Of a stretch of 64,000 nt of DNA, positions 47,755-59,920 are shown in pieces. The DNA comes from Henckelia pumila. Its lineage: Eukaryota > Streptophyta > Magnoliopsida > Lamiales > Gesneriaceae. The first letter of the stretch is position 1, and each line of letters begins with the position of its first letter. The notes under the pieces are model-generated. The model was given only the letters and a program-made list of their open reading frames with translations, ran no database searches and was not told where the DNA came from. The position numbers and the translations under genes are program-made. The stretch is from contig NC_133120.1 of assembly GCF_033568475.1 (NCBI RefSeq), positions 81,196,151-81,260,150 of the forward strand, in the 5' to 3' direction.

Positions 47755-48839
47755 TGTTGGGGTTTTTAAGTTTCGGTATTTAAGCTATCACAGGAACTAA
47801 ACTGAACTAATGGCTATTTTACTCGCTAAACTGATCGATTGAAAAACCGTATGGAATTTACTAAACTGATCGCACAAGAACTCGGAAGTAAACTGCTCGC
47901 TCATTCAGTCTATGTGACACTTCAATTTACCCTAGCTATAAGAATGCGCTCAGTTGATCTCCATCAATTTACCTATCTGCCACATATCTGTTAAACTTAA
48001 GATCATCAAATCAACTCTCAGGAAATATTCAGAAGATTATTCAATTTACCTCAGCGGAAAAAATTTTCCGTACACTGATAAGTCTGCTACATAACGTCGC
48101 AATTTCATAATGTACTTTTTGCAGAGAATGTTGGCAACATCAGAAGCAAATAGAACAACGGGAATAATTCAGAGATTTCTGACGATATTCAAATATTATT
48201 ACCGTTGAAATCCAAGCCTATAAATAGGCATCTCGATCAGTTGAGGAAGTTATCTCGGTAATAGAACAGTATCGCATTATCTCTAAGTTTACAAAAATCC
48301 TCATGAGCTAAATTGATCAAGAAACTCGAAGCACACTTTCATAAGCTCTTTATTCTGATCATTTAAGGATCAATTTTATACTCTTGAAATCGAGTTGTAT
48401 CACACTTATATTTCACTCCGTCGAGGACTGATTTTGTGTTGTAACCAGGAGTTCTAAGATAGACAATTGTGTATATATAAGTCCTAGTCATGGAGTGGGG
48501 TTTTGCAAGTTGAATGTAAAATTCAAATTCTTCTACTGTTATCCTTCCGAAGAGGAAGAAGGGGTGACGTATGAGTCATTAAAATCTTCGGACATCCAGA
48601 AACATCTCCATGCGTCCTTTCATCAGTTTAATTTACTTTATCAGTTTTACATACATTCCAAACCAGTGTTCATAATCTGCATTTTGACATATTTTCGCAC
48701 ATCTTATTCGTTTGTCAATTTGCATAGATACCAAGATAAGCTAAGAATTTCGTCACTAATCCGATTGAATTCTAACCGACACTTACTAAAAAATTTTTGA
48801 AGTGTATTCTCCCTTTCTATACTCAAACTGATCCTTTCA
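47755..48839 (+). repeat. Probable copia solo LTR, about 1.1 kb
   Basis: Starts TGTTGGGGTTTTTAAG and ends AACTGATCCTTTCA. It contains CCTATAAATAGGCATCTC (about 48217-48234), the usual TATA region of plant LTRs, followed by a transcribed-leader-like stretch. The flanks are GATGG and ATTGG, at most a worn target duplication. No coding domains adjoin it. Assignment to copia is by general appearance. Confidence 0.6.
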
Positions 48840-49055
48840 ATTGGTCAAGTTATTTATTTTTTAAAAAAAATATATAGTTTAAATAATTTATAATCAAATT
48901 TCATGATTTTACATGAGTTAAATTATATATGCAAGAATTTTTGTGATAAAAAATATGTCGAAAATAACAAGTTTTCTCAAAATCACAATTTTTTTAAAAA
49001 TGAATCATCAAAATTTTCGAGCACGTGAAAATCATGTGCGATGTTTGTTAGTATG

Positions 49056-49707
49056 TCATTAAATACTTATAAAATTATTGGGAAAGCAAATAGCGAATTA
49101 AGGCATGGTGCATGGCTGACAAGTGGATGTTGTGGTTTGTGGATCCATAGAAGTTTGCCTTGCAAAAATAATACAAGGTTGAGTATGGATTATTAATTTT
49201 AAACCAAATTTCATAAAATTTTCCATTTTGAGAACAATTTAAAGCTCTGTTTGATTGTAAAGATTTTATATCATAAAGAAATTGTGAAAACAAAACTGAT
49301 CTCTGAAAGAATTTGAATAAATTTAAAATATTTTTGTAAATTAAGATAGAAAAACATAATTTATATTCATTAGCAAACATCTTTGGTTTTTCAAATGAGT
49401 TGGATACACTAAGCAAGAAGACCTACATGTTTTGTTTTGAGAATGGACCATTGAGTAAATAGGGCCCATGAACATTTGATTCTATTAAATTTTAATTATG
49501 GTAATGCTACATGTACACTGAGTATTACACGTTGGGTTACACATTGCATTTGTAATTATTCAAAAATGCATGTAGGATAATCATATAATTCCAAGTGCAA
49601 TGTGTAACCCAACGTGTAATCCTCAGTGTACATGTAGCATTACCCAATTAATTATCATAAGCACATCACAAGTTCCGCGCTGCGTTTAAGATCTGCATCA
49701 ATATCAG
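49056..49707. repeat. Dispersed repeat, copy B
   Basis: Paralogue of the repeat at 28005-29009. It lacks the hAT-like and Tekay insertions and carries instead a 145-bp MITE and about 70 extra bases near the left end. Noncoding as far as I can see. Confidence 0.7.
49500..49647. mobile_element. Hairpin MITE inside repeat copy B
   Basis: The arms GGTAATGCTACATGTACACT and, inverted, the same sequence preceded by GG extend for about 48 bp with one or two differences. TTAATTAT occurs on both sides (49492-49499 and 49648-49655) and once in the empty site of copy A, which suggests an 8-bp target duplication. Confidence 0.75.
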
Positions 49708-49789
49708 TAGGTGTTTTTTTTAAAACAAAAAATTTGTATCAGTAAATAATTGGGAAAATTTAGGGGACTGATGGACTGTAATGTAAGCA

Positions 49790-50110
49790 CTATGTCTTGT
49801 AGTGCGAACCCCTAAAGTGACGTAGTAGATCTTTACCTGCATCACAAATGACCGTTAGAGGTATCGGAAAATGCTCGACCAAAACCCTCCGTTATTCAAG
49901 TGAGAGCTACCCAAAATTTGAGAAATAAGGAAAACTTGTGAACAACATAAGAAGAGCATAAAACGAAAACTTCCCCCAAGAATGGAAGTCATCTATCTAT
50001 TTATAGATTTTTAAAGATTGAACGTGGGCTTTTACCTTGACGGGCCCTATTATGGGCTAACCAAATTAGGGCCATACAACCCTAGTTTAATCTTAATGGA
50101 TCATTACCCA
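49790..50110 (-). repeat. Possible LTR remnant
   Basis: On the minus strand a TATA-like CTATAAATAGATAG is followed by a leader-like tract and then TTGAATAACGGAGGGTTTTG, wording that recurs near the 3' end of some plant gypsy or TRIM LTRs. No termini, partner LTR or target duplication found. Confidence 0.35.
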
Positions 50111-52778
50111 CCAATAAATATATATGTATGTATGTATGTATATATATATATATATTGTGTGTGCTTTTTTATTTTAATCGATCATAATTAGGGTAGGTTT
50201 GGATCAGAGACATATTTAAAAAAATTGATACGTGAGACAGTTTCATGGAACTTTTTTTGTTTTCAAAATTTCATATTGTGTGTGCTTTTTATTTTTAATT
50301 TTTTAAAAAAATCTATACATACGATAGGAGATTACTATTTATAAAAACAAAACACATAGTAGGCTCGTTGATCCTAATTTTTTCTGAGTCAATTAAAAGA
50401 GGGAAAACATAACAAAAGAAGAAAGAAGAAACAACACATCCTTAATCGAATTTAGATGGCGTATAAGTAGTTGACGTTGTTGAGTGAAATGTAAAACATG
50501 TTCTAATACAAATTGAGGAAGAGGGCACCATTATTGTATATAATGCAAGGCCGAGTCCTTATGTCGTATTTGAAGATATTTATTTGAAATTTATGAATTT
50601 CGATTATAATTTTATTGTTTATAATAAAAAAAAATAGACAAATCATAAATCCACTAATTTCACTTGCCTAAACAGTAAAATTTTAATAAAATTTTAGACT
50701 AATTTTTTTTAATCCATGTGTAAACCCTAAAATCAAATCGAATTACGTAGTCGATGAATTTGAAGTTAAAGAAATATATAATGGATGCATGACGCGTGTA
50801 AAAAAACAAAAATAAAAACATATGAGCATTTGAGTAATTAATATCCGGATTAAAAACGAATAAAATTTGCTATATTATAATGCAAATTGAAGACCGATGG
50901 CCTAAGACAAAAAGTTGATGTTCTGTCTCATCAAAGCTGCGGACTCATTGTATTTGGTAGGAATTAATATGATTGAAATTAAAAAGTATAAAAATATAAT
51001 TAGTTTTTGAATTAAATCTGAAAAAATAAAAATAAAAATCTTCTAACTATAGACTATGGTTAGAAGTATTTTACTATTTTTCGTTTTTAATAAGGACCGA
51101 TGACTGTAATGGATTCATCTTATTATGTGAGTTTTTAGGTTATGTTTATAAAATATTTTACTTTTAAATAAGTGATTAAATTTATAAATTTAAAAAATGA
51201 GGAAAAAAAAATAATTGATAGTAATTGAAAACATATATAAGAACAGAAAATAGAAGGAAACCTTACGTGTTTGATAAATAATAATTCTAGATTTCACATA
51301 ACATACAAAACAGTTTTTTTTTTTAAAAAAAAAAAATTTAAATCCGATAATAACTTTTTTAAACACTCTCTTAGCTTCAAACAATTTTTTTTTTTTTGAA
51401 AGAAGTTATTCAAACAATATAGTTTTAGTTATAATATAAGTACAAAATCATTTGTATCCAGCAATTAAAGGTTTGTTGATATACAAAATAATAAAGAATA
51501 AAATAAGGGTTTAAAAACAAAGCAATTGCACCGTAATTTATTTAGAGAGGCTACTGTAGTATTGTATCGTATCATAAATAATTGGGTGACTAGATGATTG
51601 GAAAGTGCTTTGGACAGACATTAATTATTATTTCCCTAATAAAACAAAATATGTAATAAATTAAAAAGGAAAGCTGCGACGAATATTTAAATGTGTGAAG
51701 TCAGAGGAAGTATCTTTAGTATTAAATTTGCAATTTTTATGTGTTAATTTATATGCTTGATGTCACCAAATTTGAGATATTTATGTTTTATGATGGTACA
51801 TTCCAGGAATCTTCCCATGTTCCAGTGATACCCTCCTCAAAAATTTGTTTTTAATTCTGTAATCCACGCGCAAGAGAGGGATATTTCAACAACTCACAAC
51901 GTATCTATCTATGTGATCCAAGGGTAAAAATGTCATTTCTTCAATCAAATTTCCATTTCCATTTCCATATAATTGTTTTTATTTTTATTTTTTGATGAGT
52001 TGGGCATGAATTAAGTTTAGTATTCACTATGAATTTATAGGAAACGATCATTGTCCCTTTCACGAAGTTAAATTTAAGTTATCATAATTCATATTCGACC
52101 TAAAGCGAAATTTGTTATCGTGAACTGAATATTGCATTAAAAATTGGGAAACTTTGATGAAGTAGATCTTATATAAGTCATTTTTACAAATATATATATA
52201 TATTCGTGAAATGAGTCGATCCAATCAATGTTTACAATAAAAAATAATAATTTTTAATAAATCAATTTGAATAGTAAATTTGTTTTATAAAATTAATATG
52301 TGAGACCATCTCATATGATTTTTTGAGATCATGAAATTGTACGTTCTTTGTTTGGCTGGAGAAACTAATCTTTACTTTTGTATATTCTTTAACATTTTTC
52401 TCATATAGATTCAAAAGGTTAAGATGTATATATATATTTGCAATCTCAATGAAAAATTAAATTGTTTTTGATTTAGAAGGAGGAAAATGTTAGTAAATTT
52501 GTAATAGAATTATTAATTTAATTATAATAGTCGCAACGGAAACAAGGTACTGCAGATCAAATAAAGCAATAAATAGTAAACACTGATTAGATCCACAGCT
52601 TATAAATCTCACAACCATATGGTAGAGCGCCAAATTAACCAATAATCGTCAATCAGCAAGTGAGATGAGATTCAATTTCAACCAATCACAATTATATAAT
52701 GTATGAAATTCATGCCGCAATTTTTAATGCCAAAAGTCCCACTTTCCAATATAATAATACCATCTCTTAGTTGGGAAA
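50111..52778. other. Intergenic, AT-rich, no gene seen
   Basis: 2.7 kb of low-complexity DNA with long A and T runs and a TATG/TA repeat at about 50119-50156. A segment at 52180-52330 resembles a worn GAGACGG-type MITE. No coding sequence recognised. Confidence 0.45.
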
Positions 52779-52925
52779 ATTCGATCCTACCCCATGGGTA
52801 GGTGATATGATTTAATTGGTGCATATCATATGGGTCTCACATGATTGAGTGGGTCCTACATGATATGCACCAATTAAATATTGCCACCTATGTCATGGAA
52901 TAATATCCACGGGATAGGGTCGAAT
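52779..52925. mobile_element. 147-bp hairpin MITE
   Basis: Ends ATTCGATCCTACCCCATGGG and, inverted, ATTCGACCCTATCCCGTGGA. A second inner inverted pair, AATTGGTGCATATCAT, flanks the centre. About 400 bp downstream of the NSP2-like gene's stop codon. Confidence 0.65.
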
Positions 52926-53331
52926 CAATCAGCTCTTAGAAGTTAGAATTATATATACAGGTGGGTTCTGATTCCATATTCTCCACTCTATTGAGTGAAT
53001 GTTTATTATTATTTCTCACAAAATTGATTTATAAAACCGTTTCGTACAAATTTTTATGTTTAGTCATATATAGATATTCTCATATCACTGAATAACAAAA
53101 GTTTGTAAGATATAAAAGAGAGGGAATATGTTTGAAACATTTATAAAACGGACCATACGGTTAAACGACTTGCTATATATGACACAACCACTTGGCTAGT
53201 AGAAATGCAACAAGGTGGACTTAGATCACAATAAACAAGTAGGAATTAAAAGTACAAAAAGCAAGCAAGATTGAAATTAAAGAAGAAAAGTGGGAGAAAT
53301 AGATAGACAACAAAACACAAAAGATTACAAA
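52926..53331. other. 3' flank of the NSP2-like gene
   Basis: Contains the presumed 3' UTR (gene reads leftward). Nothing else recognised. Confidence 0.4.
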
Positions 53332-54825
53332 TCACATATCATTATCTTGAGAGCACCAAATAGAAGCCGAAAGTAGGCGTCGTGACTTCCATCCTAGAAC
53401 AAGTTTATTGGTTGCCAATTCCTCAACCCTATACCCATCATTGTACAATCCTATCAACAATTTAGCTTGACAATGATTCGAAAAACTAATGTTCGTCGGG
53501 TATAGCCCGGTCCCGGCCAACCACTGCCCCCACGAACGCCCGTAGCCATCCCCATGGGAACTATAAATACGATCCAACGACCCGGATATCCGGGGCCCCA
53601 AGAAAACCCTCTCTACCAACGCACGTGACCGTCCCTGCATCGGGAACCCTGCCTCTAGTGAGTCGCACATAGCCGAGTAATGTTGCAATGAGTCCATGAA
53701 CCGGCCCACGAACCCTTCGTCTCCGGCGGGCCCCATCTCTTCCTCCACGAGGGTGATTAGTCTCGGGTTTAGGGTCTTGGATCCGGATAAGAACGAAGCT
53801 ATTGAATCCGGGGATCTATAATTAAAATGTGGAAGATGTAACATGCAATTTATTACAAGGGCTTCTCCCCTGACCAATTTTAAGGTGGATGGTTTGAATG
53901 TTTCGGACGCATCCAGCCTACATTGGTGGAATGAGAAGGGTTGACCTATGGACGCCGCGAAGGACGTTAGGCGTCGGCCGGTTTCTTGGACGGTGCCGAA
54001 CGAACGCCGCCCCCCTCCTCCTCCCCTCGACAGGGCGGTGATACGAAGATGCGGCGGCGGGGACCCATCTTTCCTAGAAACCAATGCCTGCATCAATGAG
54101 GCCCATTGGATACCTTCCATTATATCGTAGTCAACGATATGAACCCTCCTGTCGTGTGTCACGGCTTCCAAAATAGCCTGATTTGCGGTGAAATGTCCGA
54201 ATTTCACGTAAGGCGACATGTCTTGCAACAACTGAAACGCCGCCAAAACATCCGTCTGCCGGTGCTCCTCCTTCCCTCCTCCGCCTCCGCCGCCGCCGCC
54301 GCACTTCCCGCCGTCCATCAAACGTTGTAAGGCCTCGGTGAAGTATGATCCCAGCCTCTCCATATTGGTGCCAGCATTTGGCGACACCAACTCCTTGAGC
54401 CGAACCAATATCACCCTAGCCAACTCGCGGCATTTGTCAGCCCCCGCCAGGGCCTCCGCCGCCGCCATCAGGAGGTGGACGAGCCTCAGCCCTTTGCAAT
54501 CCTCCGTGCCTCCGCCGCCGCCGCAGGATTCATCATCCGTGCTCATCAGGGTGTGACACTCCGGGGATGACAAATTATTGTAACACTCAGAATTATAAGT
54601 ACTATTTGATGGATCATCATCATGTAGTATCACAATATTTTGATCATCATCCAATATTATGGAGTCAATGAGGCCGTGGAAGTCCTCCTGTCCGCCGGAA
54701 AACTCCTCCCAGTCCACCACCGGCGACCAGTCGTTCCAATAGCAGCCGTCGTCGGCGGTGGTCGTGGCGGACGTGTCAATATAATGGCCGAAATTCGAAA
54801 AATCAAGATCCATAACCAATGCCAT
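53332..54825 (-). CDS. NSP2: GRAS transcription regulator, NSP2-like
   Basis: Intronless, 497 residues. NSP2 works with NSP1 and other GRAS proteins in the nucleus to control strigolactone biosynthesis and symbiotic (arbuscular mycorrhizal, in legumes also nodule) genes. N-terminus [19 protein letters not shown], acidic and variable to about residue 110. GRAS domain in order: LHRI ([20 protein letters not shown], from about 113), VHIID ([20 protein letters not shown], about 228), LHRII, PFYRE ([20 protein letters not shown]), RVER-like ([10 protein letters not shown]) and SAW ([16 protein letters not shown]). The [11 protein letters not shown] variant and overall length point to NSP2 and not SCL6/HAM or NSP1. 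A run of about nine glycines near residue 176 is species-specific. The mRNA carries a miR171h-type target site. Start is the first ATG; MDLDF at residue 5 is an alternative. Confidence 0.88.
   Translation of the reverse strand: MALVMDLDFSNFGHYIDTSATTTADDGCYWNDWSPVVDWEEFSGGQEDFHGLIDSIILDDDQNIVILHDDDPSNSTYNSECYNNLSSPECHTLMSTDDESCGGGGGTEDCKGLRLVHLLMAAAEALAGADKCRELARVILVRLKELVSPNAGTNMERLGSYFTEALQRLMDGGKCGGGGGGGGGKEEHRQTDVLAAFQLLQDMSPYVKFGHFTANQAILEAVTHDRRVHIVDYDIMEGIQWASLMQALVSRKDGSPPPHLRITALSRGGGGGRRSFGTVQETGRRLTSFAASIGQPFSFHQCRLDASETFKPSTLKLVRGEALVINCMLHLPHFNYRSPDSIASFLSGSKTLNPRLITLVEEEMGPAGDEGFVGRFMDSLQHYSAMCDSLEAGFPMQGRSRALVERVFLGPRISGSLDRIYSSHGDGYGRSWGQWLAGTGLYPTNISFSNHCQAKLLIGLYNDGYRVEELATNKLVLGWKSRRLLSASIWCSQDNDM
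54396..54416 (-). promoter_or_regulatory. miR171h-type microRNA target site in NSP2
   Basis: The coding strand contains GGTGATATTGGTTCGGCTC, in the codons for RVILVRL (about residues 138-144). Known NSP2 genes carry this element as the target of miR171h, which lowers NSP2 in mycorrhizal roots. Against the Medicago miR171h as I remember it, the site pairs along its length with two G:U-type differences and one end mismatch. Confidence 0.75.
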
Positions 54826-54905
54826 GGCTCAGAGAAGTAGGAAATTAAGGAATGTGATATTTAATTTTAATCTTTAATGTATGTCGGGAGAGATTAAAAT
54901 GGAGG

Positions 54906-54917
54906 CATTAATATAAA
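54906..54917 (-). promoter_or_regulatory. Possible TATA box of the NSP2-like gene
   Basis: CTTTATATTAAT on the minus strand, about 85 bp upstream of the ATG. This would give a short leader. Confidence 0.4.
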
Positions 54918-56073
54918 GACATGGGATTAGTAGTAAATAGTACTTCGATTTAAATAACATTTTGTGTCTAATCATGGGGTTAATCCAATAATGTCAATCT
55001 AGCTTTAATTTAATATAATAGAGAAATAAACTATATATCAATCCCATTTGAGGATAATAATTTATAATTATTTAATTTGTATATTCAGCAGCTAAATTTA
55101 TTTACAAAGGTGTGAATTCTAAAATATAAGGGATAGTTGGTTGGAGATTAAGGCGCCATAGATTAGCTTTGGATATTCTGTAACTTGATGCTCATGCTGA
55201 TTGGTACGTAAAATTTTATTATAATTTTAGTTAAATTTTGCATTTCCCCATAAACGGAAGCCAATTAACTATCTAAAATCTAATGGAAGAATTAGCAATG
55301 ACCCTTAATAAAATTCTTCTGCTCACCAACCAGCAACTTGTTTTGAGTCAGTATTTCTTTCTTATAAAATGCATAAACGTCTTTTTAATATCTTACATTG
55401 AAGTGATATAAACCTCTCTCAATAGAAAAAGTATTGTAACTTCGAATCCACTTAAAAACAAAATCTATTACTTTCTATTGATGTAATAAATTAAAACAAT
55501 CATCAATTTATTGATTTATCAAAATAATTTCATAATATTTACATTTTGATTAGATTTATTTAACTTATGAAGCCGTATGATAATATCCCTTGTCTACATA
55601 AGTGCCTAGTCAAGAAAAAGAATTGTGTCCTCTAGTTCTTTACATTCCGACCGCCTGAAGTAACATCATTGATTCATCCAATTAAATGCAAACTTTAACG
55701 TAAATTACAAAAATACTAAATACCTTCTAAAACATGAAACGCCGAAAATTGCACATAAAGTTGAAAACACAAAGTTAAATATGTAAAAATGACTGGGATG
55801 TATCGTAATTTAACTTTGTAATCATCAAAGTGAAAACTAGGCTTTGTTACTTAATAATATATTTGATCAACCAACCTAATGTCCTTAACGAACTAGTTAC
55901 TATAATACGTATTTTGACTAGTCTAATTAAATATTTATTACTGATATGGCAATGTCACTGGCTAGTTATCATCAGCCATGCCGGCTCATCCGGCTCAACT
56001 AGCCTCCACCACCTATATGAATATATATATGCACATAACTCATACTATATGATGTGAAACCATATGTATTATT
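54918..56073. other. Upstream region of the NSP2-like gene
   Basis: Promoter side of the gene, AT-rich. No coding sequence or clear transposon recognised. Confidence 0.4.
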
Positions 56074-56075
56074 CA

Positions 56076-56420
56076 AGGTTCTAAAAAGCGTGAAACGCAT
56101 CGAAATGTGTATGTCAAGTTTCAAGCTTTTCAAGCTTAAGCGAACTTAAAACGAGCTTAAGCGTGCAAAAGCGTATTCAATTTTTACTATATAATTTTAA
56201 TTATTTTATGTCAAACATTAAATAAAATATTAGATTAAGCATAAATATAATATTTAATAGATAATTTAAGTTCTAAACTATAAATATACATATTTATAAA
56301 ATTGTTTTCATTTTAAAAAAACAAATGAAATCTTTCGTTCTAAAAACGGTCGTTTAATCGAGTTTAAGCATATTAAAGACTAAGCAAAATTAAGCGTCGT
56401 TTAATCGAGCTTTTTAGAAC
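56076..56420. mobile_element. Nonautonomous DNA transposon, about 345 bp
   Basis: Ends GTTCTAAAAAGC and, inverted, GTTCTAAAAAGC. The left subterminal region carries CAAGCTTAAGCGAACTTA-type motifs and the right TTAAGCGTCGTTTAATCG. AT-rich centre. No clean target duplication was read. Confidence 0.6.
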
Positions 56421-56894
56421 ACTCGTATTATCTAGATATCCATAATTCCATATCTATATATACAAAATTCTAGAATTATATAAACTTTATGGTAATTCTT
56501 CAAAAACTCGATGTGTTGCCACATGAGACTGATCAGACCGATGAAACATGGGTAATGGATGCCGGAAAAAAATCACTTATAACAATTGTTGTAACATTTT
56601 CTATTACATTAACAGTTAATTCTATTTGTTAAATTTTTATTGTGTGTGAGTTTTTTAAACATGTTAAATTAAATAATATTTGTCAATCAATTATTGGTAT
56701 CACATGAAATGATACATCACTTTGTCACAAAAGAATTTTTCTCTGGATACCGACTTTCAGGCCAACATCGAAAGGGGCTTGTCCGTGCTCGAGTCATTGC
56801 CATGCAACAAATTAAGACATGGACAATGTTGTGTACATGTAATTGCTCCGTAAAATCCAATACTTGAGAAATAATTTTGTGGCTAATTTTCTGC

Positions 56895-57390
56895 GAAAAT
56901 TTTGAAATCAAAATGGGATCAAAATAAGTTACATGATTGATAATATGCAAAAAAAAAAATAAAATTAATGGATGGGTCTATATCACAAGTGGTGATCATA
57001 TTACATTATATTTTTGCCAAAAATAATCTACTCACACAAAAGGAAAAAAGGCCTCCGAAAATTTTGAAATCAAAATGGGATCAAAATAAGTTACATGATT
57101 GATAATATGCAAAAAAAAAAAAAAAAAAAATTTAATGGATGGGTCTATATCACAAGTGGTGATCATATTACATTATATTTTTGCCAAAAATAATCTACTC
57201 ACACAAAAGGAAAAAAGGCCTCCGAAAATTTTGAAATCAAAATGGGATCAAAATAAGTTACATGATTGATAATATGCAAAAAAAAAAAAAAAAAAAATTT
57301 AATGGATGGGTCTATATCACAAGTGGTGATCATATTACATTATATTTTTGCCAAAAATAATCTACTCACACCAAAGGAAAAAAGGCCTCC
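56895..57390. repeat. Tandem triplication of a unit of about 165 bp
   Basis: Three head-to-tail copies: 56895-57056, 57057-57223 and 57224-57390. Each starts GAAAATTTTGAAATCAAAAT and ends GGAAAAAAGGCCTCC. They are identical apart from the length of an internal A run and single changes, so the triplication is recent. Confidence 0.92.
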
Positions 57391-58809
57391 CTTGGACACA
57401 AGTCAAGTCAAATGTTGGTGATTGCATGATGATGGATACAATTTTTCACAATTTTATTTGAAGTGAATGCTCCATCTATGGCAAAACCAATCACATCTTG
57501 GGTCCCAATGAAGGAAATGCCTTCGGAAAACCAATGAGAAAATTTTGAAAAATAAGAGAAATGGTGTCATGTATTGTTGTTATTAAATTTTGGGCTCCAA
57601 ATTGAAAGGGAAATGTGACAGGTCAAATATGAAATCGATTGGAGAAATTATTGACCGATAGGTTTCAAAGATTCCGAGTTTGGTCAAACATGTTTCTATC
57701 ACGAAAAGCGGCCCAATTCAAGTTTTGTATTTGGTTTCATTCAATCAATCATCAATTTAATTTGGTTGATTAAATATATAAATTTTTTTCTTTAATAAAT
57801 TTAGCAACTTATCTATATATCATCTTAACCAAACACAATTCCAACAAACAAAAAAACATTTATCGAGTACATGACCATTTACATTTGATCTAAATTTCTT
57901 CTTTTGCCCTTAATTAAATTTAATTATATTAAATGACGGACCATGCATGAATACACACACATATATTAAAAAATTTAAAATATCTAACAGCTTACTCACT
58001 TTTTTCTAAAAATAAAATCAATGCAGGCGTTGTATAGTGTATACTTATAAGACCCTTTATGCATTTGACTAATCACCATATTTTTAACTCGTTTATTAAT
58101 TAACATCATGCATGCATGACTACTTAACCTATTACAACACTTGGCCAGCAGCTGTGTGACTTAAATTACTTGCTATAATTAATAATTTTTTTAACCAAAT
58201 TTAGATAAAAAAAATTTAAACAATTATTTACCCAAGCAGGATGGTGGAAATATGATTAACCTGCCATCATGTGTGTAATAATATAATTATAATATAGTTT
58301 AAAAAGTTGATAATACTTTCGAAATAACACCGAAACATGTAGAATTTTGAATAAATTACAAGTACCGAAGTACGTACTGATAATTTTTATTTTACTAAAT
58401 CACCGCCCTTAAACTGGTAATAATATTTATATATATATAAATATAATAATAAATGTATATTATATTCTCAATTCGTGGGGTTAAATGTGAGGTAGGGCTG
58501 TGGGCGCCGTCAAAGCAGTTGAAAATCAGATTTTATAATTATTTAATTTTTAACATTTTAACAACGGCCATGTTTTCTGGGGATGGAGCAATCGCACGCC
58601 AGTCAGTACAGATACAAATGTACTGGTGAACAAAATATAGAAAATTATTCTCCTTTAAAAAAAATTCATGTTGTCTTTTAGTTTTGTAGGAAATAACAAT
58701 TTGGTTATTAGGATCAAAGTTATAATTGGTAGTAATTGTTCGACTTAAATTTTTTATATGATATATAATCATTTTAAATTTAATTGTACTAAGTTGATAT
58801 TCCATCAAT
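57391..58809. other. Intergenic, no gene seen
   Basis: 1.4 kb of AT-rich DNA. No feature recognised. Confidence 0.4.
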
Positions 58810-58995
58810 ACTAGTGAAAAATGCACACGCTTCGCGTGTATAAAAGATGATTTTTTTTTTAAAATATAAAAGGTGGAGTAAGTAGGAGGTTTTTAGTGAA
58901 ATTATACGGTAAGAAGGGTAATTATGGAATAACATATTTTAGTGTCCTCAAAAATAGTTTTTATAATATGCTCATTTTTTATATAATAGAATAGA
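58810..58995 (-). mobile_element. Mini-Helitron, 186 bp
   Basis: On the minus strand it starts TCTATTCTATTATATAAAAA, a typical plant Helitron 5' end, and ends with the hairpin ACACGC-GAA-GCGTGT, ten bases and CTAG (fits CTRR). The host bases are A before and T after, the A/T insertion site expected. No coding capacity, so it depends on an autonomous Helitron. Confidence 0.75.
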
Positions 58996-59366
58996 TACTT
59001 ACAATTCGCCTAATAAAATCATCCATATATATTTTCACGTCAAATTTATGTTTGACTTTGTATTTCATAATTCATACACAAGAGATGAAGAGAAGGGATT
59101 TTTATGAGTAAAACAGTTTTGATTATGCTACACCGGAGTTTACTCCTCATGTAGTTTTATATATAAGATGTTTACATGAACATCTCGTGTAAAAACACAA
59201 GAAAGTACAAAGATGTAATCCATTTTTCTGTTTCTATGTGAGATGTGAACATTTTATGTACATGGGGAGTAAAACTCTCAACACCTTATGTAAAACTACA
59301 CGATAAGTAAAACTCTCGGTATAACATAGATAAATCCGAGTAAAAGATACACTTAAAAAATAAACG

Positions 59367-59368
<2 letters not shown>

Positions 59369-59404
<36 letters not shown>
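59369..59404. repeat. (AT)n microsatellite
   Basis: About 18 AT units in noncoding DNA. Confidence 0.9.
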
Positions 59405-59406
<2 letters not shown>

Positions 59407-59920
59407 CATAATACATTAAAAGAAGGCGAATTGCATTTTATAATTTTTTTTTACGAGTAAGTTTCTTAAGTCGAGTCAATCTTACGCGTATTTATAATAA
59501 AAAGTAATATATTTTTATAGATAATCTAAACAAAAAATCCGTTACACATGAGTTTTTGTGTTATATATATATAAAGAAAATGTAAAGATATTGGAAATTA
59601 TTAGTGGCTTTGTTTTTTTCGATGGACTCATTTCACATGTAACAAAATTATTTAAAGTCATAAACGACGATTTATTAATTATTAATTCATAGTATTGAAA
59701 GCAGTGGTGAGTGGTGATGTCAAGATTCCGAACAGAAACAATATTGACAAATTACTACTTCCGTATTTATTAAGACATATAATGGGATTATAATTAAGAA
59801 ATACTATGTTACCTTCATAAGATCAACATAGCCTAGGTTTTTCATTGTTTTAATCTCTCTAACAAATTAGTTATTTTCCATATGTAATAATTAATTTGGT
59901 GATGCTAATCATAATTATAA

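Noticed and set aside
53948-54556. Plus-strand open frames over the NSP2-like gene
   Set aside because: Antisense shadows of a GC-rich gene whose minus-strand GRAS motifs are complete.
56895-57390. CRISPR-like regularity of the tandem copies
   Set aside because: The copies are contiguous 165-bp units with no separate unique spacers, in a plant nuclear context.
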